A stretch of 31,907 nucleotides of DNA from Prorocentrum cordatum (Eukaryota > Sar > Dinophyceae > Prorocentrales > Prorocentraceae). A program made the translations under genes and the position numbers. Within the stretch, counting starts at the first letter, position 1. Every line of letters begins with the position of its first letter. This document shows, piece after piece, positions 9,658 to 21,067 of the stretch. The notes under the pieces are model-generated. The model was not told the DNA's origin. It saw only the letters and a program-made list of their open reading frames with translations, and made no database searches. The stretch covers positions 71,977-103,883 of the forward strand of contig CAUYUJ010022435.1 in NCBI GenBank assembly GCA_963575745.1, in the 5' to 3' direction.

Positions 9658-10050
9658 CCCAGGGGACTGGGGGGAACCGCTCCCAGGGGACTGGGGGAAC
9701 CGCCCGGGCCGCTTTCCATTGCCCGGCCCTTTTAAGCTAAGAGAGTAAGAACCCTTCCAGGCAGAGCCTAGGTAGGGAAACACAGAGACACAATTCATCG
9801 TCGATTCCTAGGAAAATATTGGAAAACATGGGAAGTGGGGGGGGAAGACAAAAACCCAGAAAACATGGGAAAATATGGGGGATATTCTTATTTGTGTGTA
9901 TTGATTTGTGTGTCCTGGGGCCTCTTAAAAAACATTGCGGCGCCCAGACTTCAGGGCAGACCCCCAAAACCACGTGGGCCCCGAGTCGCCGGCCCCAGTC
10001 GGTCCCGCCAGCGCCCCGCGCTCGCGCGGGGGGGGGGGGCAGGCGACGCC

Positions 10051-10080
10051 CACCCCCACCTCCTCCTCCTCCTCCTCCAG
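10051..10080 (+). promoter_or_regulatory. 3' splice site of the first MORN exon
   Basis: A C/CTC pyrimidine tract ends in CTCCTCCAG at 10072-10080, directly before the exon. Microsatellite-derived CTC serves as the polypyrimidine tract. Confidence 0.7.
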
Positions 10081-10125
10081 CCGAGGCCAAGTACAGCGGC
10101 GACTACCTGGGCGGGCGGAAGAACG
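10081..10125 (+). CDS. MORN-repeat protein, internal exon A
   Basis: This exon encodes EAKYSGDYLGGRKN plus the first base of a Gly codon. It is the first half of a MORN repeat (consensus Y.G.Y..G..HG.G...W.DG..), a beta-hairpin module found in proteins that bind membranes, scaffold the cytoskeleton, or precede kinase domains. The first two bases finish a codon begun upstream, so earlier exons exist. The exon starts after a CTC tract ending in CAG. It ends at AACG with the intron starting GCAGCC, a GC donor; GC and GA donors are known to be common in dinoflagellates. The end was set by continuity: joining to 23838 completes Gly and then KGQFSWSDG, giving exactly 23 residues per repeat. The rest of the protein, and so its function, is outside this window. 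Asn stands where MORN repeats usually have His before Gly (RKNG for RKHG). Confidence 0.72.
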
Positions 10126-11572
10126 GCAGCCCGGGCGGCGCCCAAGTCTGTCGGGACCACGACCGCGCGGCCGCGGCGGCGGCCGTCGCCTCCTCTCGTC
10201 GTGAACAAACGCGGCGGGCGGTTTTTGACAGTCTTCGGCCTCCAGGGGCCCTCGCCGGGCCCTGGGACCTTCAAAAGCCACTCAGGATGAAAGGCCGGTC
10301 CCGGGGAATGGGTCGAGACCTCGAGGGGTCCACGTTGCAGGAAGGCAATGATCGGGCTGGGAGGATGGGGCTGGGAGAAGTGAGGATATCCTTGCCCGCA
10401 GGCGGCCGAAGTTACCGTTCATCGTATCTGGATGCTAGTACCTTTCGTCCTCCCAAGCCCTTCCGCCCAACACGGTGACTGTTCTCCTCAGCACTGTGGA
10501 ACAGTTGCGACGTCGGAGCTGTGGGGGCGACGGCTGAGGCGACGGCGGCGGTGACGACGGCGGGCGGCGGCGACGACGGGAGGCGGCGGCTGGCCGTGGC
10601 GCCGTCGGCGCGCATGCCAGGCGAGCTAGATTTGGAGCCCCCGCGCCCGCAGCGGGTCTGCCGGAGCAGTTGGGTCTGAGCTTACAGTCGAGGCGTTGAC
10701 CTAAGGAACCCTAAATAAGGAACGAGGCCCCTATTTTCCATAAGTTGAACTTCGATTTCGCATCGAAAGCCTAAGGAAAATCCAGGGCAAGCTGCGAAAC
10801 AATCAAGGAACACGGAGCCCCTCCCAACGAAAAGGGTTCCTTCTTCAGGGCCCCGACTGTATCCCGACCCGCCTGAGTTGGGTTCTCGTTTTGAACAGGG
10901 CATTTTGGAGCCGGCTGGGGGGCTGCGCAGACCCCCGGCCGCTTCCAGAGGTCGCCGCTCGCGCGTCTCATCCCGCCTCCCGTCGCCTCCCTGCCACCGC
11001 GCAGCTGGTCTCCGTCCTCCTTCTTGTCCCCCCTGCCTCTTCCCTCGCTTTCCCTGGGGGGGCTATGCGCAACTGTGTTCAATTTTCGTGGGCTCCTGGG
11101 AGGTCAGCGAGGTGGAAGGACACTCTCGCTCTCCTTCTCTTTCTCATTTTTATAATTTTTCTTTCTTTATTTCTCTTTGTTTCTCCCTGTCTCTCTCTAG
11201 TCTCGGCTCAAGGCACAGGGGTGCTTGCGAGCCTTTGACGTAGCCTTCCCGAGGCGAGACCGTTCCCGCCCCCCAGGGGCGCAACTGATACGTCTACCGT
11301 TCTTCCCCGCCAGCGCGCGCAATGGCACCGCCTTGCCCGCGCCGCCGCGTGGATGCTCAGCGCCCGACCCCGAGAGTAAATTCGTGCGGAAGGACGCATG
11401 CGTGAAGGCTCTCCGCTAAAGCGGATGCGACCGTGCAGTGCCCGCTTACAGTGAGCTTGCCCAGAAAGCTGGCGACGCACTGGGGCTGGTCTGGACCACC
11501 CACGGTGTTTCTCCAGAAGACTGACGCGCACTCTACCGCCTGTGCGCCACTCGCAAGGTATCCTGGGCCCGT
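10126..11572. other. GC-rich intron sequence without a recognisable gene
   Basis: I see no gene here. Bases 10500-10590 are GGCGAC-type triplets. Bases 11130-11200 are pyrimidine-rich and end in CTCTCTCTCTAG, a good-looking but unsupported acceptor, since no protein-like exon follows. Frames from 10680 to 11240 show no family I know. Confidence 0.5.
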
Positions 11573-13688
11573 ATGCACTACGAGCGCACCCGCGCAAAAA
11601 ATGCCATGGGTGATGAGGCTCAGCCTCAGCCGCCAGAGGCCCCAGTCGTTACCCTTTCCACGGCTCCCGAGCCAGTGGTAGACACGGACACGGGTGCGAC
11701 CGCGTACAAAAGCTCAGTGTCTCTGTGCACGGCCGAAAACGCACCAGCCGCCCTGGCTGCGCTCCAACGCCAAGATGAACCCCTCGCCGTGGTCGTCCTC
11801 GGCCCCAAGGATCCGCCGTGCGTAGGACACGAATGCGAGGTCCCCGTCACACGGCGGGCGCCGCAATCCATTCGACCGGAACCCACCCACTTCGATGCTA
11901 CCACTTACCACTTCGGACGCACCGAGGTCCAATGCATCCAGAACGTCATGGAAGTGGAACTCGACCCAGCGTTGCGAGTTACGTGGGTCCAAGGCACCAT
12001 CTGGGAAGACAAAGCCACTGTCGCAACCAACGCAACCCTAAGAGGACTGTCCGCCCAGCAGTTCGCAGGCGGCGCCCCTGTCAAGGGCAGCGAAAGCCTC
12101 GCTCATGTGACGGCTCTGCTCAGCAACGACCCATGCAGCGGCGCCACCAAGCCAAAGTCAACCCTAGGAAGCTGGCGCTTGACGCAGAGTTCCAACAGGG
12201 CTTTGACTTTCTGCGGGAGCAACTCTTCCCCCGCGTGGCCTTTACCGAGCCCTGCAAGTCCCTGTGCCGCCGAGGGCGCAGGCAGGCAAGTGCAGCTTGT
12301 CGGCCACCCTCGGCATCGAGTCTGCTCGCGTCCACGACGTGTTCAGCGCGTCTGGCCAACAAGGGGGGGCCTTCGACATCTCCTTCGGCCGAGGCACCCG
12401 ATCGCCAGGCACCGCCGACAAGTGCGACTTCATCTGGTACCCAGACCCTGGGCCAGACCTCGCTACGGCCTACGCTGACTCAGTCAAGCTAGTGGCCCTC
12501 GGGGCACATCGCAGGCCTGGTCGAAAGGGCTCCCGCGTCGGCCTGCTAGTCCCCACGCGGTCCGAAGTTGTCGCAGCTGTCTCGCGCCCCCATCGTGGCG
12601 CCACCGCAGCGCTTGGAACTGCCATGTACCGCGCTGCGGGCATGGGCGCAGCAGTGGCGGCGCGCGGCCAAATCCTCCGCATCCTGAGGGCCGCCAACTG
12701 GGTCACCGAGGTATACCACGCGGGCTGGGGCGATGCCACTGCCGGCAATTTTGCGCTTCCCCAAGGCAGGCGCGACACCGCCCGCGACCGCCCTGAAGGC
12801 CAAAGGGCGCGCTCAATCTTGAGCTATCGCCCTGATGTTCAGGCGACCGCGCTGGCCCCGCAGGAGCTGCTGGCACCTGGGCCCCTCGAAGCAGCCCCGA
12901 CTGCTCAGCGCGCGTCGACCGCCGCGGCGAACCGCCCAGAATGGATGATCGCTTTCGCCGAGCACAGACCAGGGGCCTGCGGGCCCCCCCTCCGACCCCG
13001 GGCCCCCCCCCGCACCCCCGCCCAGCGAGGCCCCGAAGCTAGGGCCTGCCATCCCCTGCGCCGCGCCCCGCGGCAGCCGGAAGGAGCGCCCAGGCGTCAT
13101 GCTGACGCGGGCCCGTCGCCCGGCCAGCAAGCCGTGGTCGTCGACCACGTTGAGGGGGATTACGACGAGGGCGCAGCGGAGCTTGGCACGCTTGCCGCTG
13201 CCCCGCCCCCCGCCCCCGCGCTCGGCTCCAGCGCGGTTGCGGGCCTCGCCGACGCGCGAGATATGCGTGTCCGCAGCCGAGAGGTGGAAGTCGCCGCGGT
13301 CGCAGAGCCGACAGACCGCTTGATAACTGCGCAACCGGACATGCTCGACTCCATGTACGAGCTCAGGGCCCAGTCCGCTGACCTCGGGAAGGCCCTGGCA
13401 AGCGCTTCCATCAGCCTAGGCGCCGCGACGTCCCACGTCGACACTATCGTGATCGGCCTTGTCTCGCTCATGGCCGCTTCGGGCGCGCCAGCGGGAGGTG
13501 CCGACGCAGTGGCCAGCATCTCGCGCGCGCGGGAGCTCAAGGCCGCAGTCGATGCCCCCGTCGACTCCATCGGGGAAGGAAGCTTCCAAGCCCCTTCCCG
13601 CCCGCCCAGGCCGCGGGTCAAGCGGCCCCGGCACAGCGCTGGGCCCGCCCAGTCGGGCGCGCGGCCCCGTGCGCCCCAGTCCGCCTAG
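11573..13688 (+). pseudogene. Frameshifted long ORF, possibly retroelement ORF1/gag-like
   Basis: The stretch reads as real protein, not repeat, but in three frames. Frame one runs 11573 to about 12160 (with TTYHFGRTEVQCIQNVMEVE, then LRVTWVQGTIWEDKATV). Frame two covers about 12169-12265 (KLALDAEFQQGFDFLREQLF). Frame three runs from about 12285 to the stop at 13688 (GKCSLSATLGIESARVHDVF; later RGQILRILRAANWVTEVYHA; and near the end MLDSMYELRAQSADLGKALA). So there are at least two frameshifts, near 12140-12168 and 12265-12285. The middle third resembles in style the ORF1 products of dinoflagellate retroelements (basic, then a small alpha/beta domain, then a Pro/Ala linker), but I cannot name a family. 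It lies 2.8 kb before a copia RNase H remnant in the same orientation; whether they belong together is open. No enzyme motif is visible. Confidence 0.45.
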
Positions 13689-16440
13689 AAGGTGCCTCAG
13701 TCAGTTCCCCTCGGCCGATAGAGGAAGCTACGTTCGCAGAGGGCTCCTCCTACTTCTCGCTCAGTTTTGCGCGGCCTCCGCTGTGGCCTCAGGCGAGGGT
13801 GCGCATGTAAATTCAGGGAATCAAGATGCGGGGCGTGTATCGTGCATTCTTGGGTGTGACTGCCTTGCTTTGTTTTGTCGCCATGCGCAGTGGGGTTGTG
13901 CATCCTCTGCGCCTAGAGGGGTCAGCGTGGCGGCGGGGGCGCCGGGCTGGCGACGTTCCCCCCTTCCTGCGCTCGTGCCCCGCGGCCATGTGCGGCAACA
14001 TTTCGCTTTGCTGGGCCAGAAATCATGGCGCGCCTCGCGCTTGGACTGCTCGCCCTCGCGACGCCCGCCAGCGGTGGCGGGGCGAGCCGCCCGCTGCCCA
14101 GCCCAACGGCGACTAACCCATCCACGGCAGCAACGCTCAGTGGGGCTCCTGCTCCCGCCGTGGGGGGCGCCGCCGCGCCTTCGCGGCCCGTCGGGCCCGC
14201 CGCGGGCTCAGCCGGGGCAGCGGCGGGTCGCCGCGGGCGCCGAGCCAGCCGGCGGATTGCGCCGCCTAGGGCCGTCGCGCAGCCGCCCGCAGACTCGGGG
14301 CCGCGAGCCATCCGCCGGCTTGAGCAGCCCGCTGGCATCCACCCAGGGTGGCTCCACAGCGGCGCCGTGGTGTTCTCGCTGCTCGCCATCGGCGCGCGGG
14401 CTGCTTTCGCCACCCACCGTGGCTGGGCGGCCGACCCAGTGCTGCTCGCCCCCGCCGCCCCCGCGGGGCGGTGCTGCCTCCGCAGGTGCACGCGGCGCCT
14501 CGCGCGGGCAGTCGTCTGAGGCGCGACGGCCGCCGACCAGTTGGTCGCCGCAGATCCGCCCCCGACTGGGGCCCGCGCCCGCGGCGCTGACGCTCGCCCG
14601 AACGCAGGGGCCGACCCTGCCCGCGGCGGGGCCGCGCGCGCGAACGCCGCCCTGCAGCTCGTGCAGGAACTGCTGTAGCTTTTCCACCCTCCCAGCGCTA
14701 ACTGCCGAGGCATGCCGCGCTTCCGCGGGGGGGGGGCCGCCGCGCGGGCGCCAGGCCGCAAGCGCATTCCCGCGCCCCGCCGAGACGCCCCGCCCCGCCG
14801 CCGCGCACGGTGCCCCTCGCTGACGACGGAGACGTCCAGGAGAGCCGCCGCCAGTCCCCGTGCCAGGTATCCGCTCAGCGCGCGTCCAGTCGGGCCAGCT
14901 CGCGGGGCGCGCCAAGGGCGCAACTCGCCTCCCCCAGGACGCCGCTAGAGCCCCGCAGGATCAATTTGACACCCAAAGCCGGCCTCCCCGAGCGAGGAGG
15001 CATCACCATGGGCGCTCCTGCCAAGGCACCGCCGCTCGCGCCCAAAGGCTCAGCCGCGTCGGCGCGGCCCCATTCGCCGCCGAGGCACCTGGGGGCAACT
15101 CGCGTCCCAGCCCCCTGCGCGGGGGCGCAATCCCGCCCCCCCGCGCCCGGGCCAGGCTCGGCCGCGCGCCCCAGCCCGCGGCGCCCGACCCCGTGCTCCC
15201 CTTCGCCACCGAGGGCAGGCGGCGCGATCGGTGGCGCCGCTGAGGCACGTCGTGGGCCCCCCCGTAGGCAGCGCGCCACGCCCGGCGGCGAGCTCTATGG
15301 CGCCGCCAGCCCGGTCCCGCGCGGGCCAGGCCACTTCGCGCCGCCCCTGGGCCCGAGGGCCAGGAGCCAAGTCGGAGGCCGAAGCCCCGCCTTCGCGCCC
15401 CAGCTCCCGCGAATCAGGGCCCCGCCCGACCGCGTCGCGCGGCAGCTCCACGCGCGCCCGTGGACATGGGGCGCCCAGGCCGCTCTCGGGGCCGGTCTCG
15501 GGACCTCGTCAGTGGCGCAGAGTATCGGGAGGGCCCGGACTGGGTCTGGGACGTCTCCGCCTCTCTCGGGTGCTTCCCAGACGGGGTCATCTGGATCTTG
15601 GAAAAGGCCAGAGCAATTGCCCTCGCCCGGTCCCGTTTGCGGCTTGGCGCATTCGGAGCGACGCCCCCCCTGACTCTGCTCTTTTCCATGCCGCGAGGGT
15701 TGGAACCATCCCCATAGCCGACCAGCAGTGGCAGATCTGCCCTGGCGCGCGGCGCCAGGCCAGCGGGGCGGACCCTGCGGCCCACCGCCTCGACGCCCGT
15801 GCAAACCCCGGAGATGCCTGCTGGCACCTTCGGCCACCAACAGCCCGCAGCTCAGCTGATGGCACTGTCTGTGGCCAAGGGCCGGTGACCGAGAAGCCCG
15901 CCTATGCGCCTGCAGCGTCTCGAAGCGCCACGGCAGGCTCGTCTGCCCGCGGGCCCACGCCCTCCTCGTGAGGTGGCAGGCAGGCGCCGCGCTCCACGCG
16001 TCCACAGTTCGCCGCGCTGGCGAGTCCCTGGGAGTGGGCGACGTCACCCTCGCCCACGCCCTGGCAGGGGTCGCCGACGTCGCCGCCCTGGCGCGCGCGG
16101 GGAGCATGGGCAATGGCCGCTTCCGCAGCTTCCACGCGGAGCGCGGCAGCCGGCTGGCGCCGCTGGAACCGCCCCCGCTGGCAGGAGCACTCCGTTGCCC
16201 CTTGGCGGCCCACGCCTGGCTGGAGGAAGTGCCGCAGTTACAAAGCCCCCGCCGCCCCCCGGCCGTATGGGGGCCCAACTCTGTCGCGCCGCGGCCCTGG
16301 TCCGACTTCGCCAAGGCCGCAGCTGCGGCCCGGCCTGACAGCCCAGCCGACGGCGCCCTCGACCCATCCTCGCGTCGCAGGCAGCGCGACCCCGAAGGTC
16401 ACCGCCACAGGGTCTCGCCAGCGCCGCGCGGCTCCCGGGC
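13689..16440. other. Very GC-rich DNA, no recognisable gene
   Basis: Long open frames on both strands come from low stop-codon frequency at high GC. They are Ala/Pro/Arg/Gly-rich and show no motif I recognise. If one retroelement spans 11573-17095, this is where protease, integrase and reverse transcriptase should be. I saw none of their signatures (DTGA/DSGA-type protease, HHCC zinc finger, YVDD-type motif). Confidence 0.5.
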
Positions 16441-17095
16441 GCGCGCCAGGTGCGACGTGCTGATCGCCAACAAGGTGGCGAGGCACCTCCGTGCCACTGC
16501 CTCTCGTGGCCTCATCATCTGGAGCCTCGATCTAGACCGCGTGGCTTTCGTGCCATTCTCGGATGCAGGCGGTGTGGGCGCCAGCGAGAGCCTTGAGGAC
16601 GATCGAGGGCTTCTTCGGGACCCAACGCGAGGCGCCTCGATGGTCTGGGCAGCCGACCAGGCCATCGCCGACCATCGTGCTGTCCGGGCCTCAGTCCCTG
16701 GCTGGATGAGTGCAGAGCTGGGGCGCGTGGTTCCTTCGGCGTTAGCGGGGGGGACCTTGGCGTTGCCCACCGCGGTGGCGGGCGTTGAGTGCAAGTGGTG
16801 GGCCGAAATGTAGCGTTCAGGGGCGTTGGCGTGCCCGACTGCCGCTGGGCGGCGGGGCCCTTCACTGCGGTGCTGAGACGAGATTGCTCGCTCGGGGGCA
16901 GAGAGCGCCAGGTGCGCGTGGTCGACGCTAAGTCAATGTACAACGCCATGCGCAGCGGGTGGGGCGGTACTGCCAGAGACCGTCGGGTCGCTCTGGGCCT
17001 GGAGATCATATGCGAGAGCCTCGAGCGGGCCCGAGGCCAGGTGCGGCGATTGCATTCCCGTCGATCCCCGGGCCAAGGACGACATGACCAAGTGA
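16440..17095 (+). pseudogene. Ty1/copia-type retrotransposon, RT end and RNase H remnant
   Basis: The stretch reads DVLIANKVARHLRATASRGL from 16454, then LDLDRVAFVPFSDAGGVGAS. This is the typical link after a copia reverse transcriptase (ANK..RHLKAT) and the first RNase H strand with its catalytic Asp (FSDA). Further on are LAGGTLALPTAVAGVECKWW (usually STLAAET.AL..AV.E.EW) and, in another frame, VVDAKSMYNAM (usually TD.KSLYDA). Last comes PVDPRAKDDMTK followed by a stop at 17093-17095, which fits the usual ending W.P...PADXLTK. Frame changes occur near 16800 and near 17040, and there is a stop at 16811-16813. The expected Glu of the second catalytic position is replaced (AGGT for AAET). The copy is therefore dead. 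I did not find LTRs. Confidence 0.75.
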
Positions 17096-17690
17096 AGCGG
17101 GGTTCTCTTCGACCTCGGGACACATGGCGGGCTCATCCTTGTAGATGAAGATTCAGAGGTCGAGCTCCGTCGAGTGGGCCCAGATCTCAAGTATCGATCC
17201 CTGTCAGCCTCTCGACAGGTTCTCTCCCGTGACACCAGTCTCGCGACCTGGGGGCGCCTCCAGAAGTCCAGGGATCAGGCCCAGAGCGGCGCCAGTTACG
17301 ACGATGGTGGTGTTGGTGTGGTCGGCGTCACCTCCCTCCACGTCTCCTTTCCTCTCTCCAACCATTCTCCTTATGCGTCTCTCTTCCAGTAATCTCTTTC
17401 TGCTTTGCCAGTGCCTTGCTCCGCTGGGTAGCTTCCCCGCATTTTCAGGGAGGGCGCGCCGTTCATGTTCTGGGCGCCGGGCCCAGGAAACACGGCTCCC
17501 CAGGCGTATGTCTGCCATTCGATATGAGAGCTAAACGTAGAAGAAGTTGGGCGAGTGTTGCAGCGCTCCCATTGTCTTTCACTGGGTTTAGCAGTCGGAG
17601 ACATCCCATGCAGATCGCATGTCCGTTCGCATTCTGGTTCAAGACAGAAAGCATATGCTGGGTTCTCCTGCTGCCACAGTATTGTAAATA
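17096..17690. other. Mixed sequence after the copia remnant, no gene seen
   Basis: Nothing recognisable. The sequence may include the 3' untranslated part or LTR of the copia element, but I found no matching copy upstream. Confidence 0.4.
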
Positions 17691-17694
17691 TGAT

Positions 17695-18282
17695 GGCGGT
17701 GATGACGACTGTCATGATCAGGATGTCGCTGTCACTGATGCTGCTGGTGCTGATGATGGTGATGATGATGTTAATGATGGTGGTGGTGATGCTGGTGGTG
17801 AATCTGTTACTATTCGTATCAATAGTGATGATGGGGGTGACGGTGCACTTGTTGCGAATGCTGATGACTATGTTGATTGTGATGACGAGGCTGGTGATCA
17901 TGCGGTTGCTGTTGCTGATTGCGCGTGCTTCGGTGGTTGCTCGATGAGGATGATGACGATGATGATGACGAGTATGATGATGATGGAGGTGATGACGATG
18001 GTGGGGATGAGGGTGTTCCCTGCGCTGCGAGGATAAGGGTACGACGACGATCGTGATGGTGATGGTGATGATGACGATGACGATGGTGCTGCTGCTGCTG
18101 ATGATGATGATGACAGCGTTGGCGGTGGCGGCGATGGTGAATCTGACGATGAATAATCTGATGCTGATGGTGGGAATGATGCTTTGCGATGGTGGTGATG
18201 GTGGTGATGGTGATGGTCACCTGTGATGATTCGATGCTGGTGGTGATGATGATAACGGTGATGATGATGCTGATGATGATGC

Positions 18283-18325
<43 letters not shown>

Positions 18326-18345
18326 CATGATGATGATGATGTCGC
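17695..18345. repeat. GAT/GGT-rich triplet microsatellite region
   Basis: Interrupted GATGAT, GGTGAT and TGCTGA triplets. The purest part is ATGATGATG at about 18262-18340. The frames are Met/Val/Asp or His/Ile runs and not genes. Confidence 0.9.
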
Positions 18346-18539
18346 TGCCTACTGTGTTTTCCAAATCTTGACGCTGCGCGTCTCCCCACTAGTGGGAGCG
18401 GCTTGCAGTGAATGGTTCAGTCTTCAGCTGTTTGCGGTCGCTCCTTTTTGCAGAGCAGTCTGCACAGCTTGTGTCAGTTCCTGACATCGTTATGCTCCCG
18501 AACTGCGTGTGTCGGATACGGTGTGCGCGCAGTGACTTC

Positions 18540-20175
18540 AGCTGCAGGTGGTCACTTCGCTAGTGCACATCAGTGATTCGTCTACTGAAGGCTTTTACGT
18601 GGTCCACTCATCTTATTGCGTCAGTGAATTCGTTGCGACAGGCCCCCTTTTTGCCTCGCCATTGTATATGGTTCCGCCTTGTGTGTGCTGGTCGCTCGCT
18701 CTCGCTTTCGCTCTGTCTGCTCGAGTCTGGCGCCGAATCGGCGACTCACTCTGCTGTCTTCGCACCTGTAGCTCGTGCCCTCCAGTTCGCTGCTGCGCCT
18801 ATGTGCGTTTGCCTGCGAATTCAGTTCATTTTGTACTGTGCGTGTGCAAGTGCGAGCATGTCTTGCAGATGCGAACGGCTGTCGACAGTGGCAGCTGTAC
18901 GCAAATTCGCTCCGTACCGCATCCCGGACGCTGCGTTTGCTCCCTGACATTTGCCTTGGAGCCGCCCACTAGTTGCCGGTTGCCGCGCCTTTTGCTTCTC
19001 CACCAGCTGGGCTGTGTGGGTCGGTCACCAGCAGACGCTGAAATGCGTGTCGATGTGGGGCATTTTGTCCCTGGCGTGTGCATGTGCCGCTGCGTGTGTT
19101 GTCCGCTGGAGTCTGCGGCAATCTCGCGCCAATTATCTACGTGCCGCGCCCCGGACGTTGTGATCGCTCCATGTCCCTCGCCTTGGAGCCGCGAACCAAC
19201 AAAGTATCCCCGCCATCTTGCGTCTGTTGGCTGCGCCCCCCCTCCACTATGTGGTCAGATTCAGCCCTGGCTGCGTTCCAGCGCTCCATGAGCTGGTCGC
19301 GGCAGCTGTGGATCTAGGCGACACTCGTGGCCGCTACCTGCAAGGTTGCAGTGTACCGGCTCTTGGGCCAGACTGAGTCCCCTCTCATCGTTGTTGCCCC
19401 GGCCAGTCACTGGTTTCGAGTACGATGACCGTCGCGCCGGCCCCCCCCAGTGCAGCGGTGTGGTTCGTGGAGTGAGTGCTCTGTAGGGACCTGCCGTTCC
19501 TCTGCCTTTGTTTCCCCGCCGATCCCACGTGCGGCTGTGGTGTCCGTGGACTTCGCGTTGAGTGGTTCAGCCTTCTGCGCCGTCGTTCCCGTTTTTCACT
19601 GCCTGCTGTCGGCTTGGGGAGCTGCTCGGAGCTTGGCGCCGCCAGGGCGACTTCCTCCGTTGCGCTCGCACTGCTGGCCGCTTGTTCACTTCGGTGTGGC
19701 CGGCGCCTATGTGCGTCTGCCTCTCGAATGCGGAGCATTTTGCTCAGTGCATGTGCACCTCACGCATCGCGTGTAATTTGCCATGATCCGTAGTCCCGGA
19801 CATCGCTGTTGCCGCCAGACCGTGGTCGCGCGGCCGCCGACCCAAAAACAAATATCCCCACCATCGGGTTTTCGGACGCCACCGTGGATGGGTCTACCGG
19901 TTCTTTTCGCCCTTTTGAGGTGCCGCCCGTTTGCTGCGCATGTCTTGCTTTTCCACTGCCTAGTCGTGGCCCGGCTACAGTTTGTCGCTTCGCTTGCCTT
20001 TCTTTTCCTGCTGCCTAGTCGCGGCCCGATTAGTGTTCGGACGGCTTTCGACCCGCCTCGCGAGCCTGTTGACCAATAAGTACCCCCACCAGATTTATGC
20101 CTGACCCTCACTGTACGACTTGTTTTGACGGCGCGCAGCTGCCTGCGTCGCTCGCGAGCAAAAAGTATCCCCACC
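18540..20175. repeat. Old, diverged long repeats
   Basis: Several blocks recur in order. One is CTATGTGCGT.TGCCT.CGAA...CATTTTG (18798-18835 and 19708-19742; a weaker copy lies at 19040-19065). Another is CCTTGGAGCCGC (18953 and 19182). A third is AA(A/G)TATCCCC(A/G)CCA (about 19202, 19851, 20080 and 20164). Near 19965-20030 a unit with CTGCCTAGTCG(T/C)GGCCCG occurs twice about 62 bp apart. No protein family is recognisable. Bases 18346-18540 hold nothing I recognise. Confidence 0.6.
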
Positions 20176-20399
20176 AGCCCATCCAGAAACGATCAGCAGA
20201 GGAGTTGGTGAATCAGGGGCGGCAGGACGCATGCAGTCGCGCAGCCGTCTTCGGGAAAACAATGATCACAAATAGCTTCCCGCATGGAAGTTCAAGATGG
20301 AAATCGGTGCAAGCTACGATGGTGCTTCGATGAGGGGTGAGGGTGCTTCGATGACTCGTAATGGCTGTTGCACTGATTTGTATCTTGAACTCACGTGCG

Positions 20400-21060
20400 T
20401 TTCGAAACTTGGGGCCATCTTGGGGCTCTCTTGGGTTTCTCTTGCCCTCTTGGGGCCCTCCTGGAGCTCTTTCGTGGGGCTCTCTTGAGGTCCCCTTAGG
20501 GCCTTCTTGGAGCTCTCTTGGGGCTCTTTTGGGGGCTCCTGCTTCGCTCTTGGGGCTCTTTTGGGGGTCTGGGGGCCTTCTTGGGGCTCTTTTGGGATGC
20601 CGGAGGGGCCTCTTGGGGCCGTCTTGGGCCTTTTCGCTAAAAAAGAGGGGGTCTTTAATTCGGACCCCCCCATCGGAGGCTCAAAAGTGCCGTCTTGGGG
20701 CCCTCTTGGCCCGCACTTTGAGCGCTCTTGGGGCCGTGTCGGGGCTCTTTTGGATCCCTCTTGGGGCTATTTTGGATTGTTTTAGTGCCATCTTGAGGCC
20801 TCAAAAGCCCATCGGAGGCGAAAAAGCGAGAAGGCAACAAACATGGTTTTCCTTAGGTGTTTGAAGGATTTTGGCCTCTTGGGGGAGTCCTCGGAGGCTT
20901 CGGGCAGCACTTGAAACCGTCTTGGGGCTGTCTTGAGGCCTCTTGGACGTGTTTCGGAGGCTATCTTGACCCATCTACCGCTATCTTGGGCCATCTCGGA
21001 GGCCATCTTGCGCTCTCTGAGGCCCTCTTGGAGCCAGCTTGGGCCATCTTGGACGCTGCT
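20400..21060 (+). repeat. TCTTGGGGC-type array with core, forward orientation
   Basis: Units CTCTTGGGGCT(C/T)TTTTGG and GCCATCTTGG. The core at 20795-20880 (CTCAAAAGCCCATCGGAGGC, then GCGAGAAGGCAACAAACATG, then a TTTCCTTAGGTGTTTGAAGG block) matches those at 538-600, 2700-2835 (reverse), 5390-5430 and 6717-6800. Confidence 0.85.
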
Positions 21061-21067
21061 GTGGGTC

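Larger units (their letters stand above)
1..10080 (+). other. Intron (partial) upstream of the first MORN exon
   Basis: I infer that the sequence up to 10080 is intron, because the exon at 10081 begins in mid-repeat and mid-codon directly after a pyrimidine tract and CAG. I found no upstream MORN-type exon in 1-10080, so the intron may cover all of this stretch. It contains repeat arrays, a dead LINE and microsatellites, annotated separately. Bases 1-160 hold nothing I recognise. An unrecognised diverged exon, or a separate gene, could still be hidden here. Confidence 0.5.

Noticed and set aside
11130-11218. Pyrimidine tract plus TAG and a GGCTCAAG at 11210-11217, resembling the end of a dinoflagellate spliced-leader relic
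   Set aside because: Only 8 bases match the leader end and the bases before it do not fit. One such 8-mer is expected by chance in a window this size on both strands.
13826-14519. Two frames starting with hydrophobic, signal-peptide-like residues (13826 and 14025)
   Set aside because: What follows is Ala/Pro/Arg-rich GC-driven sequence without motif; there is no splice or family support.
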